A DNA stretch of 33,903 nt from positions 1 to 33,903 of IMG/VR virus record IMGVR_UViG_3300038441_000386; one strand, given 5' to 3'. The position numbers and the translations under genes are program-made. Below, piece after piece: positions 25,825-32,747 of the stretch. The notes under the pieces were generated by a model. That model did no database searches and had not been told where the DNA came from. It saw only the letters and a list, made by a program, of their open reading frames with translations. Positions within the stretch are counted from its first letter, which is position 1. The number at the start of each line of letters is the position of its first letter. The stretch comes from a virus.

Positions 25825-26506
25825 TCCTCATTTTGGAACTGTGGTACTCTCATGTTGCACTGATTCACTCTACCGTTATGGTACTCTCTAAATATATGAT
25901 TCGCTTACATCTCAAGGTACTCTTACTTGTCAGGGCTCAATACCAGCAGTTGGTACCCTAATACTTCATGGTTCAATCATAACGACTGGTGCTCTTGGAT
26001 ATCATGATTCAATCATGTGTTTTGGTGCTCTCGTGGTTTATGTTTCACTATTCATTTCGGTGCTCTCAAATGCTATGGTTCAATCGCGCGCTAAGGTGCT
26101 TTCTAAATACAAGATTCAATTACGTTGTGTGGTGCTCTCAGATATCTTGGTTCAATTAAGCATTATGGTGCTCTACCAGTAGTGTCTCATTCTGATATGA
26201 TGGTGCTCTCAAGTTACTGATTCAATCACAAGTGCTGGTGCTCTTATATGTAATAGTTCATTCATTGAGGGATGGTGCTCTAGATTTCCAGGATTCAATT
26301 CAGCATATTGGTTCTCTACCTCACAATGGCTCACAAATATACAATGGTTCTCTTACAAACTAGGGCTCATTTTACTCATCAGGTACTCTCAAGAACTTTG
26401 ATTCACTTTAACTCTAGGGTACTCTCATGGGTAGGGATCATTTCGTAGTTTTGGTGCTCTGAAGGGCTATGATTCAATTCTGACTCTTGGTACTCTACTC
26501 ATATAT
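25825..26506 (-). repeat. TIGR-type dual-spacer guide array, 18 units of about 36 nt
   Basis: Nineteen copies of GGTnCTCT (plus-strand reading, first at 25843-25850, last at 26489-26496) alternate with 18 copies of a second 8-nt motif, consensus GRTTCAAT. The two are separated by variable segments of almost always exactly 10 nt. Unit lengths are 36 nt in 12 of 18 cases, 35 in four and 37 in two. A further half-motif fits at 25825-25832. The array starts at the stop of the Nop/IS110-type protein gene. Units contain no long repeat as in CRISPR and no reading frame. This 8+10+8+10 layout is that of TIGR arrays, whose about 36-nt tigRNAs carry two short spacers. Expression from the minus strand, with the tas gene, is assumed. 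On that strand the motifs read AGAGCACC and ATTGAATC. Confidence 0.88.
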
Positions 26507-26508
26507 GT

Positions 26509-27498
26509 TTAAGCTTCACCCACTTTGCGAAGATGGGCATGGCCCAGAATAGCAATTGGGTAAGGTAAGGGTGCAGGTTTGCCAAAATGCTTTTCATACC
26601 ACACTGCATGTAGGTCAGCAAGGAATTGCTTAACTGCATAGCGCTCACACCGTTGATTGATATGAGCCTGCGGCAATTGACCAATTGAATATGCCTTATA
26701 AGCTTCAGTGGTCTTACCAATGTTCTTGGCTTCCAGAATGCTCTTCGCTTGATCAGCGTATGCGCCACCCAAATTCTTTTCCATCTCATAAAGCTTACGC
26801 TTATCGTAGATTGCACGATAAGGACACTTCTGTGGATTCTGTTTCAAGAAAGACTGACCAATCTTCCAACAGAGGGTCTTCAGTATGGCATTCCAGGGGC
26901 GTCGGGCACCTATGGCCTCGATGTTGGCAACAGTTAGACCACCCTCAAGTTTGTTAACCTGATCGATAAAGTTCTGAGGCTTAATCCCAACATACTCAGC
27001 AACTCTGACCATAAGTTCCATAAGTTGGTCTTCGGTTATTTGGCTCTTTTGACCTAGCTCCTGATTGCTAACAAAACGTTTGATCTTCTCCCTACCGTGC
27101 CAGTAACGATTGGGGTCCAGACCAGCATATGCCCAAATGTGACCAACAGTAGGGCACTGCTCGATATCAATGTAGGCCAAAAGCCCTGCGCTTAATACGG
27201 GGCCCATGCCGTATATCTCCCGCATCCACCCACCCATAGTGTGAGCCTGTGTATAAGCGTCAAGCACAGACTTTACCTGGGTTTCTAATTTCTCAAAAGA
27301 CTGGCCAAAATGCTGAAAAGTCAGATTAGGCTCTTGGTCTTCGTATAAGGAACGAGCTTGTGCGTCAGAACGAATACGCTGGTTCTGCATAGAGTAATAC
27401 AGGTCGACCAGAAAGCGAGCCTCTCTGTCACTCAATGTACGTGCTGCCGCTTTCACGTCCTTACTGACCTTTGCTACGGCTTCGAGTAGTTCTTCCAC
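26509..27498 (-). CDS. tasA: TasA-like RNA-guided protein (Nop/IS110 C-terminal-type domain)
   Basis: A 329-residue protein with a GTG start at 27496-27498, 10 bp after the nucleotidyltransferase stop. Residues 1-88 are helical. Residues 92-140 hold the helix-hairpin-helix block WMREIYGMGPVLSAGLLAYI ... TVGHIWAYAGLDPNRYW, the hallmark shared by IS110 transposase C-termini and Nop-type proteins. The rest (150-329) is helical and basic. No N-terminal DEDD catalytic domain, HNH or RuvC motif is present, so it fits the nuclease-free TasA class of TIGR-Tas systems. The adjacent dual-spacer array supports this strongly. It may bind guides to block or mark DNA rather than cut it. Confidence 0.85.
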   Translation of the reverse strand: MEELLEAVAKVSKDVKAAARTLSDREARFLVDLYYSMQNQRIRSDAQARSLYEDQEPNLTFQHFGQSFEKLETQVKSVLDAYTQAHTMGGWMREIYGMGPVLSAGLLAYIDIEQCPTVGHIWAYAGLDPNRYWHGREKIKRFVSNQELGQKSQITEDQLMELMVRVAEYVGIKPQNFIDQVNKLEGGLTVANIEAIGARRPWNAILKTLCWKIGQSFLKQNPQKCPYRAIYDKRKLYEMEKNLGGAYADQAKSILEAKNIGKTTEAYKAYSIGQLPQAHINQRCERYAVKQFLADLHAVWYEKHFGKPAPLPYPIAILGHAHLRKVGEA

Positions 27499-27508
27499 AA
27501 TGGATCTT

Positions 27509-27814
27509 TCAGATAGGGTTGAATATGGTTATGTCCACGGGCTTACCGTTATAGGCCACATGAAATATGGTGCGGCCCTTTAGGTATCGTGGGTTCGACA
27601 GTTGTTGAGTAAACGTAGTGCTCAGTAACTTCAACAAGGTTGTAGGATCAGTCTCAACATCCGTTCGTGGTATGATCAACAGGTCTAAGTCATTGTCACT
27701 ACTGCCATCAATTAGTACACTACCAGCCACAGAGACAAAATAACCCGCCTGTAAACAGGCCTTAGATAGAGCACGAATAAGGACTAGTGCTGTCTCATAT
27801 GTCCAAATAGCCAT
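27509..27814 (-). CDS. Minimal nucleotidyltransferase
   Basis: A 101-residue protein from the ATG at 27812-27814 (TAATG overlap with the upstream gene). AGSVLIDGSSDNDLDLLIIP holds the G-S and D-x-D signature (Gly31-Ser32, Asp42 and Asp44) of the MNT/polymerase-beta fold. A later acidic strand (GKPVDITIF) gives the third Asp. Such proteins transfer a nucleotide to protein, RNA or small molecules; the acceptor here is unknown. It lies directly upstream of the tas-like gene, so it may be expressed with it. Confidence 0.7.
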   Translation of the reverse strand: MAIWTYETALVLIRALSKACLQAGYFVSVAGSVLIDGSSDNDLDLLIIPRTDVETDPTTLLKLLSTTFTQQLSNPRYLKGRTIFHVAYNGKPVDITIFNPI

Positions 27815-28080
27815 TATGTTTTGCACCTAAACCTCGACAGCCAGGTTTTCTTTTGAGGCATAGAGATCCCGAAAGGTGATCCTTTACCTTTGACGTGCGT
27901 TTCAACCAAGACCTTATAAACGTCAGGAGGTAAGTGGACTACAAGGCCGCCAGGTGTGGTGCCGTCGAATACTCTTAGTTGCGGCACATCTGTACACAAG
28001 CCAAGGGATCCTCTAGGTAAGGTCAATTGATCCGCAATTGTACTTGAACCACGGTTCATTCGATAATAATAGGTACGCAT
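27814..28080 (-). CDS. Small hypothetical protein
   Basis: An 88-residue protein from the ATG at 28078-28080 behind GGAGGAGG; longer in-frame upstream sequence overlaps the previous gene and is unlikely to be used. It starts MRTYYYRMNRGSSTIADQ and contains a hydrophobic strand pair (LVVHLPPDVYKVLVETHV) and a basic end. Not recognised. Confidence 0.55.
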   Translation of the reverse strand: MRTYYYRMNRGSSTIADQLTLPRGSLGLCTDVPQLRVFDGTTPGGLVVHLPPDVYKVLVETHVKGKGSPFGISMPQKKTWLSRFRCKT

Positions 28081-28099
28081 AGCCTCCTCCAGTAATAGC

Positions 28100-28387
28100 C
28101 TATAGTTCCTCAGAGTCAAGGAATAGATCCAAGTCCCTATAGTCGTGTACACTTATACCATCAGCCCATACGATGCGCCTTTCTTGTGAATCGAAAATGT
28201 ACATGGTGTCCCAAGATTGGGCTGAGTTACCAGGTCGTCGCCAAGTAAGTTCATTGTCAGTGGTAGACTCGTATATTCTCTCCTTAATCTTCTCTATATC
28301 GTCAGAGACCGCAATAATATCCTTAAGACCTCCAGATGGATAATAATGCTGTTGAGCGAATACCCAATAACGTTTGTCTAGCTTCAT
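28100..28387 (-). CDS. Small hypothetical protein
   Basis: A 95-residue protein. The ATG at 28385-28387 with TAGGG upstream is preferred over one at 28406. YWVFAQQHYYPSGGLKDII, a helix (DIEKIKERIYES) and TMYIFDSQERRIVWAD make a small alpha/beta domain that resembles other phage small proteins, but no function is known. The downstream gene begins 20 bp later. Confidence 0.55.
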   Translation of the reverse strand: MKLDKRYWVFAQQHYYPSGGLKDIIAVSDDIEKIKERIYESTTDNELTWRRPGNSAQSWDTMYIFDSQERRIVWADGISVHDYRDLDLFLDSEEL

Positions 28388-28394
28388 GTATGCC

Positions 28395-28601
28395 CTATTT
28401 ACCGTCATCGTCAGCCAAAAGCTTGGTCAATATGAACTTCATGTTGCTCTTAGCCGCCGCATTCCTTGCCCGTAGGTCGATCAAGGTTTTCGGGCTAGCA
28501 GAAACCAGGTGATGCTCGATCAATAGAATGCTGAGCGAAGTTGCGGTGAAGAGCACCTGGTAATCGATGTAGTCTTGTACGGAGACCGTCACCCTTTCCA
28601 T
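28395..28601 (-). CDS. Small hypothetical helical protein
   Basis: A 68-residue helical protein with a hydrophobic middle (YQVLFTATSLSILLIEHHLV) and a charged end. It overlaps the DHFR gene's last 13 bases. The hydrophobic stretch has His and Glu inside it and is more likely a buried helix than a membrane span. Not recognised. Confidence 0.5.
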   Translation of the reverse strand: MERVTVSVQDYIDYQVLFTATSLSILLIEHHLVSASPKTLIDLRARNAAAKSNMKFILTKLLADDDGK

Positions 28602-29092
28602 ACTAGCCTTTCGTAGGTAACGAACGAATAGCCATCATGAGGTTCCGTATGGGTAGGTATCCATTGAGAGCCTAGCGCAGGAAAGAAGGTATCACATTCA
28701 TATATGCCACATATTTCGGTAAGCAACACACGGTCAGCGAAAGGCAGGGCCAACCCGTATATCTGGGACCCACCGATAACGAATACCTCGGCATCTGATT
28801 TAGCTAACTCCAGGGCGTTCGCAAAGGAGTCCACATAGTTTATACCTTCTGGATCATGAGGTATTTTGAGTAACTCAGAGTCACGGGTTATAACTATGTT
28901 GAGTCTGCCGGGTAAACGACGCCCTATGCTCTTAAAGGTAGTATTACCCATCACAATAGGGTGACCCATAGTTATGGCCTTAAAGCGGGCCAAATCTTGA
29001 GGGATATTCCAAGGCAGAGCGTTATCTTTACCGATCCCACCGTTAAGGTCTGTTGCAGCTATAAGGCTTATTCTAGGCATGTTGATTATCAT
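28589..29092 (-). CDS. folA: Dihydrofolate reductase
   Basis: A 167-residue DHFR from the ATG at 29090-29092, chosen because AGGGA lies just upstream and the ATG overlaps the TAXI gene stop (ATGA). Motifs are ISLIAATDLNGGIGKDNALPW (start of the fold and Met20-type loop), PQDLARFK with the catalytic Asp33, MGNTTFKSIGRRLPGR (NADPH site), VFVIGGSQIYG and YECDTFFP. It regenerates tetrahydrofolate that thymidylate synthase turns into dihydrofolate. The pairing with ThyA and Tmk gives a phage route to dTTP. Confidence 0.95.
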   Translation of the reverse strand: MIINMPRISLIAATDLNGGIGKDNALPWNIPQDLARFKAITMGHPIVMGNTTFKSIGRRLPGRLNIVITRDSELLKIPHDPEGINYVDSFANALELAKSDAEVFVIGGSQIYGLALPFADRVLLTEICGIYECDTFFPALGSQWIPTHTEPHDGYSFVTYERLVWKG

Positions 29093-30024
29093 TTGGTTCC
29101 CTGCAGTTCGTACCACAACCATTTGCCCTGAGATACTGGGTCCACGTCTTGCCACTTAGCATGCGAGCCTGTGGTATCTGCAATCTTCCCCGCGTTCTTT
29201 CTCAAGCATTGACGGAGTCCAGATAAGGACCGCAACATATCATCAGAACGCCATGTTCTGGTCACTAGTAGTGCCTGTGTCGAAAGCGTATCAACAGAGC
29301 GCCCGTCATTCAGGTTACGGTATTCAACTTTACGAGCATCGTACACTGTGGCTGTATCACTATTGCCTCGCAGGGCCAAAAGCTTGAATTGGTTTACAGG
29401 CAACTTCTCTACAGCTCCCGATGGTGCACCTGCAACAATAATGGCCGCATCGATCTTACTCTTTGTCAGCGCATCTACCAACGCATTGTTATCGGCGAAA
29501 GGCACTACCTTCCAACCCAAACGAAGCAGGTCACCAAGCACCTGGGCACTGACCACAGAACCGCCTACAGCACCCACTGGACGACCCTTCAAGTCCTCGG
29601 CTACGTTGTAGGTAATCTTGTCGCCACCCAGATTGAATTTACCAAGAGAAAGCCCGCCCTCGGTCTTAGTACCAGCACGGGCAATCAGGTGAACTTCCTC
29701 TGGATGCAAAGCGAATATGGTACGAATGTTGGCTACCGAAGTAGCGTTTTGCATCTTGGACGCGAATAGAAGATCAGTAGGTACGATAGCAGCTTTAACC
29801 TTGTTTCCCTTCAGCATTTCCAAGTTTGTGACACCACCATTACTATTGATCTCTTTGAGAGGTAACTCCTCATTAGAGCATACTTGAGCAATATCACCCA
29901 ACATCCAACTGTAAGTGGAGCCCTGCTTCTGACCACCACCGCCTGCAATGGTGAAATCTTCGGCCTGAACTGAAGCTGTGGCTATTAAGCCAACACAAAG
30001 GGAGAGGAGAATTTTTCTTTTCAT
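29089..30024 (-). CDS. Secreted TAXI-type solute-binding protein
   Basis: A 311-residue protein with a Sec signal peptide: MKRKILLSLCVGLIATASVQA, cleavage likely after residue 21. The mature part starts with FTIAGGGGQKQGSTYSWMLGDIAQVC, then INSNGGVTNLEMLKGNKVKAAIVPTDLL. This is the TAXI family of TRAP-transporter binding proteins (G-x-x-x-G-x-T/S-Y near the start, N-G-G-V...N...L). Transporter partners (membrane subunits) are absent. Cys residues at 48 and about 270 could form a disulfide. Being periplasmic, it may bind a small molecule or a host receptor during infection. Such a gene is unusual in a phage. It is translationally coupled to DHFR. Confidence 0.8.
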   Translation of the reverse strand: MKRKILLSLCVGLIATASVQAEDFTIAGGGGQKQGSTYSWMLGDIAQVCSNEELPLKEINSNGGVTNLEMLKGNKVKAAIVPTDLLFASKMQNATSVANIRTIFALHPEEVHLIARAGTKTEGGLSLGKFNLGGDKITYNVAEDLKGRPVGAVGGSVVSAQVLGDLLRLGWKVVPFADNNALVDALTKSKIDAAIIVAGAPSGAVEKLPVNQFKLLALRGNSDTATVYDARKVEYRNLNDGRSVDTLSTQALLVTRTWRSDDMLRSLSGLRQCLRKNAGKIADTTGSHAKWQDVDPVSQGKWLWYELQGTK

Positions 30025-30039
30025 GGTCTTACCTTTCTT

Positions 30040-30180
30040 TTATTTGCCGAAACCAGAGTAACCAGAGGACTCTGTAGAAGTTGGAGTGGGACTGCTGTGG
30101 TTAGACTCTGTGCCAGAGAATGCTAGGTACAGAACTGAGAGAACTACGATGACTACAATGCTCATAACTGCGCGATACAT
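30040..30180 (-). CDS. 46-residue membrane peptide
   Basis: An ATG at 30178-30180 behind AGGACTAAT opens a 46-codon frame ending at TAA 30040-30042. Residues 5-22 are hydrophobic (VMSIVVIVVLSVLYLAFS); the rest is Ser/Thr/Gly/Pro rich with an aromatic end (GYSGFGK). This suggests an N-in membrane anchor with a periplasmic tail. It lies 1 bp after the stop of the membrane coiled-coil gene and 15 bp before the secreted protein. Confidence 0.65.
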   Translation of the reverse strand: MYRAVMSIVVIVVLSVLYLAFSGTESNHSSPTPTSTESSGYSGFGK

Positions 30181-30181
30181 A

Positions 30182-30970
30182 TTAGTCCTTTCTGACAGGA
30201 ACTACATCGACTATGGGAACCGCATTAAAAGTAGGGCTGGGATCATGGGCCAATGCCGGAGGAGTCATATCGACCTCCTCCATCATCAGCGTATCTAGTT
30301 CTGCTAGTGAACTTGCTAGACCATCGCGTACCGCACCTATTGCCGATTCACGCTGAATCTTCATCAAGAAGGTATCATCAAGATCACCGGCAGCTTCTTT
30401 TAGGTCAGAAGATGCAAGCGTCATTGCCCATATAGCGCTAAACTTCTGGATCTCGCTACCGAACTGATTGAGCTTATCCCTGCTTTCTCTCCATTTAATA
30501 CGCCGCGCATCAAGTAATTGGCGCATCTTATCGCTGATGTCCTGAAATGATTGGGCATCGCTAGGGAACTGTTGCTTGAAGGTCTCCAATTGACCATCGT
30601 AAGCTCCAACTTTTACCGCAAACTTCTCTATCTTCTGTTTGACGACCTCCAGTATTTCCTTCTTTTCCCGAAATTGATTCTCCATGGTCTCTATGGGCTT
30701 ACGCTTGGCCTCCTCTTTGATCTTCTCGATCTTATAGTTGGCGAGCTTCATAGTGAACACAGGGTACAAGTTGATGGCTGTAAGAGCTGCGGTGGCCACC
30801 ACGGTAGTAATGATGCCTAAAGCCGCTATGCCAGCTACTGCATATACCAATGTCCAGATGACTGGGGCTAATACGAGAGCCGTCAATGCGCCTAAGCCCC
30901 ACTTCAGAAGGTTAGCTTTCTTCAATACCTTTTGTGTTTGACCTTTGAGGTCTAATGATAAATCGCTCAT
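30182..30970 (-). CDS. Membrane-anchored coiled-coil protein
   Basis: A 262-residue protein. Residues 22-65 hold two hydrophobic segments (LKWGLGALTALVLAPVIWTLVYAV and GIITTVVATAALTAINLYPV). A long helical cytoplasmic part (75-225) follows, with coiled-coil features (IEKIKEEAKRKPIETMENQFREKKEILEVV). The C-terminus is Pro/Asp rich. It looks like a membrane scaffold, not an enzyme. It is coupled by ATGA to the paralogue gene upstream and precedes the 46-residue membrane peptide and secreted TAXI protein. Confidence 0.7.
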   Translation of the reverse strand: MSDLSLDLKGQTQKVLKKANLLKWGLGALTALVLAPVIWTLVYAVAGIAALGIITTVVATAALTAINLYPVFTMKLANYKIEKIKEEAKRKPIETMENQFREKKEILEVVKQKIEKFAVKVGAYDGQLETFKQQFPSDAQSFQDISDKMRQLLDARRIKWRESRDKLNQFGSEIQKFSAIWAMTLASSDLKEAAGDLDDTFLMKIQRESAIGAVRDGLASSLAELDTLMMEEVDMTPPALAHDPSPTFNAVPIVDVVPVRKD

Positions 30971-31272
30971 GTTGCTCCCTGTTCTCCAAGTTTCAGCTTT
31001 TGATTACGCCGGATTGTTTTTAAAACGCATCTGAGGAAATGTGCCTTGTCCTTGTGATACCTTTCTTTGGTGGTAACCATAATTGCAGACTGATCTCCAT
31101 AACTGGTATTGAGTTCAAACTGACCAATCCTAGAAGGTTTCATGCCGTTGAATAGTGCAGGGTAACTATTGAATAATAGCCTATCACTATTTCGAGCTAA
31201 CTGGTAAGGTCTAGCTCGTTCATAATAAGTCAGGGTCTTGAAAGTGTAGATGAGTACGTATACCTTATCCAT
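30967..31272 (-). CDS. Small paralogue B of a tandem pair
   Basis: A 101-residue protein similar over most of its length to the neighbour at 31265-31672. Both share a start like VYxxIYTFxT, a central KPSRIGQFELN / KYKRLGQFQYN, IMVTT / VMVTT, then E-x-Y-x-x-D-x-x-HFxxCVxK. The family is unknown. The pattern (strand, basic loop, strand, helix) suggests a small alpha/beta domain. Coupled to the membrane gene by ATGA. Confidence 0.65.
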   Translation of the reverse strand: MDKVYVLIYTFKTLTYYERARPYQLARNSDRLLFNSYPALFNGMKPSRIGQFELNTSYGDQSAIMVTTKERYHKDKAHFLRCVLKTIRRNQKLKLGEQGAT

Positions 31273-31672
31273 TATTGTCCTTGTTTGTCTGGGCCTTTAT
31301 TGGTTCTACCGCATAAAACGGAGACTTAACTAGGAAATCTAAGCTTGCGAATCTCTTGTTGAAGTCACCTCTTAGTGTGGACGCTAAAGTATGTGCCGCC
31401 CTCTCTTTGAGCTCCAGGTCTATAGACCTTTTTACTACACACTTAAAGAAGTGGTTCAGGTCTGTCGCATACCATTCATCGGTAGTCACCATCACTGCTG
31501 TCTTAGCAGCCCTGTTGTATTGGAATTGACCTAGTCGCTTATACTTCAAGCCATTGGCAGCCGCTATCGGATGATCGAACACCTGCCTATGTTGTTTGGA
31601 GACCGTATATGTTCTGGTAGCCGAAGTGAACTGCTTGGTCCTGAAGTTGTAGGTAAATATGTGGAGACTCAT
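31265..31672 (-). CDS. Small paralogue A of a tandem pair
   Basis: A 135-residue protein from the ATG at 31670-31672 (ATGA overlap with ThyA). Its first 86 residues align with the product of 30967-31272; the last 40 (HTLASTLRGDFNKRFASLDFLVKSPF...) are unique. A duplication followed by divergence explains the pair. Function unknown. Confidence 0.65.
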   Translation of the reverse strand: MSLHIFTYNFRTKQFTSATRTYTVSKQHRQVFDHPIAAANGLKYKRLGQFQYNRAAKTAVMVTTDEWYATDLNHFFKCVVKRSIDLELKERAAHTLASTLRGDFNKRFASLDFLVKSPFYAVEPIKAQTNKDNNG

Positions 31673-32661
31673 ACAGCTACCGGTGCCGGTATGTGGGCCC
31701 AATGTTCATAGTTACTAATCTCCAGGTCTTCCCACTTATAGTATTCAAGGGGCTTGGGTGCGCACTTGATTTTCAATTGAGGTGACGTCATGGGTTCCCT
31801 TGAAAGTTGAAGAGCCACCTGCTCTGTATGATTCGAATATATGTGGCAGTCTCCGCCAGTCCAAATGAATTCACCAGGTAACATGCCGCAATGATGAGCC
31901 ATCAGGTGAATCAAGAACGAATAGCTCAGTATATTGAACGGTACGCCCAAGAACATATCGGCCGATCTTTGATACAGCTGGCAATCTAGATAACGACGGG
32001 GTATGTAGGCCGCATCAAAGAATGCGTGGGCCTCGGCTATGGCCTGAGGATCATCACCACGTAAAGCCTCACCAAATTTAGGATTACCCCGGTATAAGGA
32101 TTTAAGATCACACAGAGCGTCCCTCTGGGCAATAGTTAGCTCACGAGTATAGAACTGAAAGAATGCATGACACGGGGGCAGCTTCATGTGGTTAATCTGA
32201 CCAACATTCCACGCTGAAACAATCAGTCGCCTACTATCAGGAGTGGTCTTCAATTGCTTGATAACGTCCGCTATTTGATCAACGGAACTCAAGAAGTAGT
32301 ACCCAGGCGCGTCTTCTTGCGAGCTAGTCATCTCTACTGGTATTGGCCACCTGCGCCACTGTTCACCGTATATTGGCCCAAGCTCACCATTAGGATCAGC
32401 CCACTCTTCCCAAATAGTTGGGTCTTGATTGCCATTCAGCAGCCGCAGACGCTCATTATTCGTCGATCCCTCAAGCATCCACTTAAGCTCATTGAATACC
32501 GTCTTTGCGGGCACAAATTTGGTAGTCAACCGAGGTAAACCCTCTTGTAGATTGAACCGCATTTGTTTGCCAAACAGGCTTTTGGTTCCCGTACCAGTGC
32601 GGTCGGTCTTGACTAGGCCACGATCATTAATTTCACGCAGCAACTCTAGGTATTGTTTCAT
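31669..32661 (-). CDS. thyA: Thymidylate synthase (ThyA type)
   Basis: A 330-residue enzyme that makes dTMP from dUMP with methylene-tetrahydrofolate. Motifs are VKTDRTGTGTKSLFG (Arg21 phosphate contact), GPIYGEQWRRW, SRRLIVSAWN, catalytic Cys164 in LPPCHAFFQF, QRSADMFLGVPFN and GGDCHIYSNH. Two insertions make it longer than E. coli ThyA (264): about 15 residues near 110-122 and about 50 residues at 172-222. Unusual for ThyA, the motif after the Cys has QRSAD instead of QRSCD. DHFR in the same cluster recycles its dihydrofolate product. Confidence 0.93.
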   Translation of the reverse strand: MKQYLELLREINDRGLVKTDRTGTGTKSLFGKQMRFNLQEGLPRLTTKFVPAKTVFNELKWMLEGSTNNERLRLLNGNQDPTIWEEWADPNGELGPIYGEQWRRWPIPVEMTSSQEDAPGYYFLSSVDQIADVIKQLKTTPDSRRLIVSAWNVGQINHMKLPPCHAFFQFYTRELTIAQRDALCDLKSLYRGNPKFGEALRGDDPQAIAEAHAFFDAAYIPRRYLDCQLYQRSADMFLGVPFNILSYSFLIHLMAHHCGMLPGEFIWTGGDCHIYSNHTEQVALQLSREPMTSPQLKIKCAPKPLEYYKWEDLEISNYEHWAHIPAPVAV

Positions 32662-32747
32662 CGGGTTCCCTTATTCTGTAGTTTGCACATGTATTTACTA
32701 TTGGTTCTGGCAAGCTTAGAACATGCCCTGCAAATGTAGGATTTCAT
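32658..32747 (-). CDS. 29-residue Cys-rich micro-ORF
   Basis: A 29-codon frame (MKSYICRACSKLARTNSKYM...) overlaps the NADAR stop by ATGA at one end and the ThyA start by ATGA at the other. These two exact couplings argue that it is real. CRAC plus a later Cys could hold a metal or form a small zinc knuckle. Product unknown; it may also serve only to couple ThyA translation to the upstream gene. Confidence 0.65.
   Translation of the reverse strand: MKSYICRACSKLARTNSKYMCKLQNKGTR

Noticed and set aside
25970-26156. tRNA T-arm-like GGTTCAAT motifs
   Set aside because: They recur with a fixed 36-nt period and have no acceptor, anticodon or D-arm partners; no tRNA gene was seen anywhere in the window.
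25843-26496. CRISPR array
   Set aside because: The conserved parts are two 8-nt motifs, not one repeat of 23-45 nt, spacers are 10 nt, and no Cas gene is nearby.
25843-26496. Coding repeat protein
   Set aside because: Units of 35 and 37 nt break any frame, and stops occur in all frames.
25843-26496. Self-targets of array spacers inside this window
   Set aside because: A 10-nt segment is expected by chance about once per 15 segments in 34 kb on both strands, so single matches would mean nothing. A paired-site search across genomes is needed.
26509-27498. IS110-family insertion sequence
   Set aside because: Only the C-terminal-type domain is present. The N-terminal DEDD catalytic region and any element ends are missing.
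29092-29155. N-terminal extension of DHFR
   Set aside because: The extension lies inside the end of the TAXI gene. The ATG at 29092 has AGGGA and an ATGA overlap.
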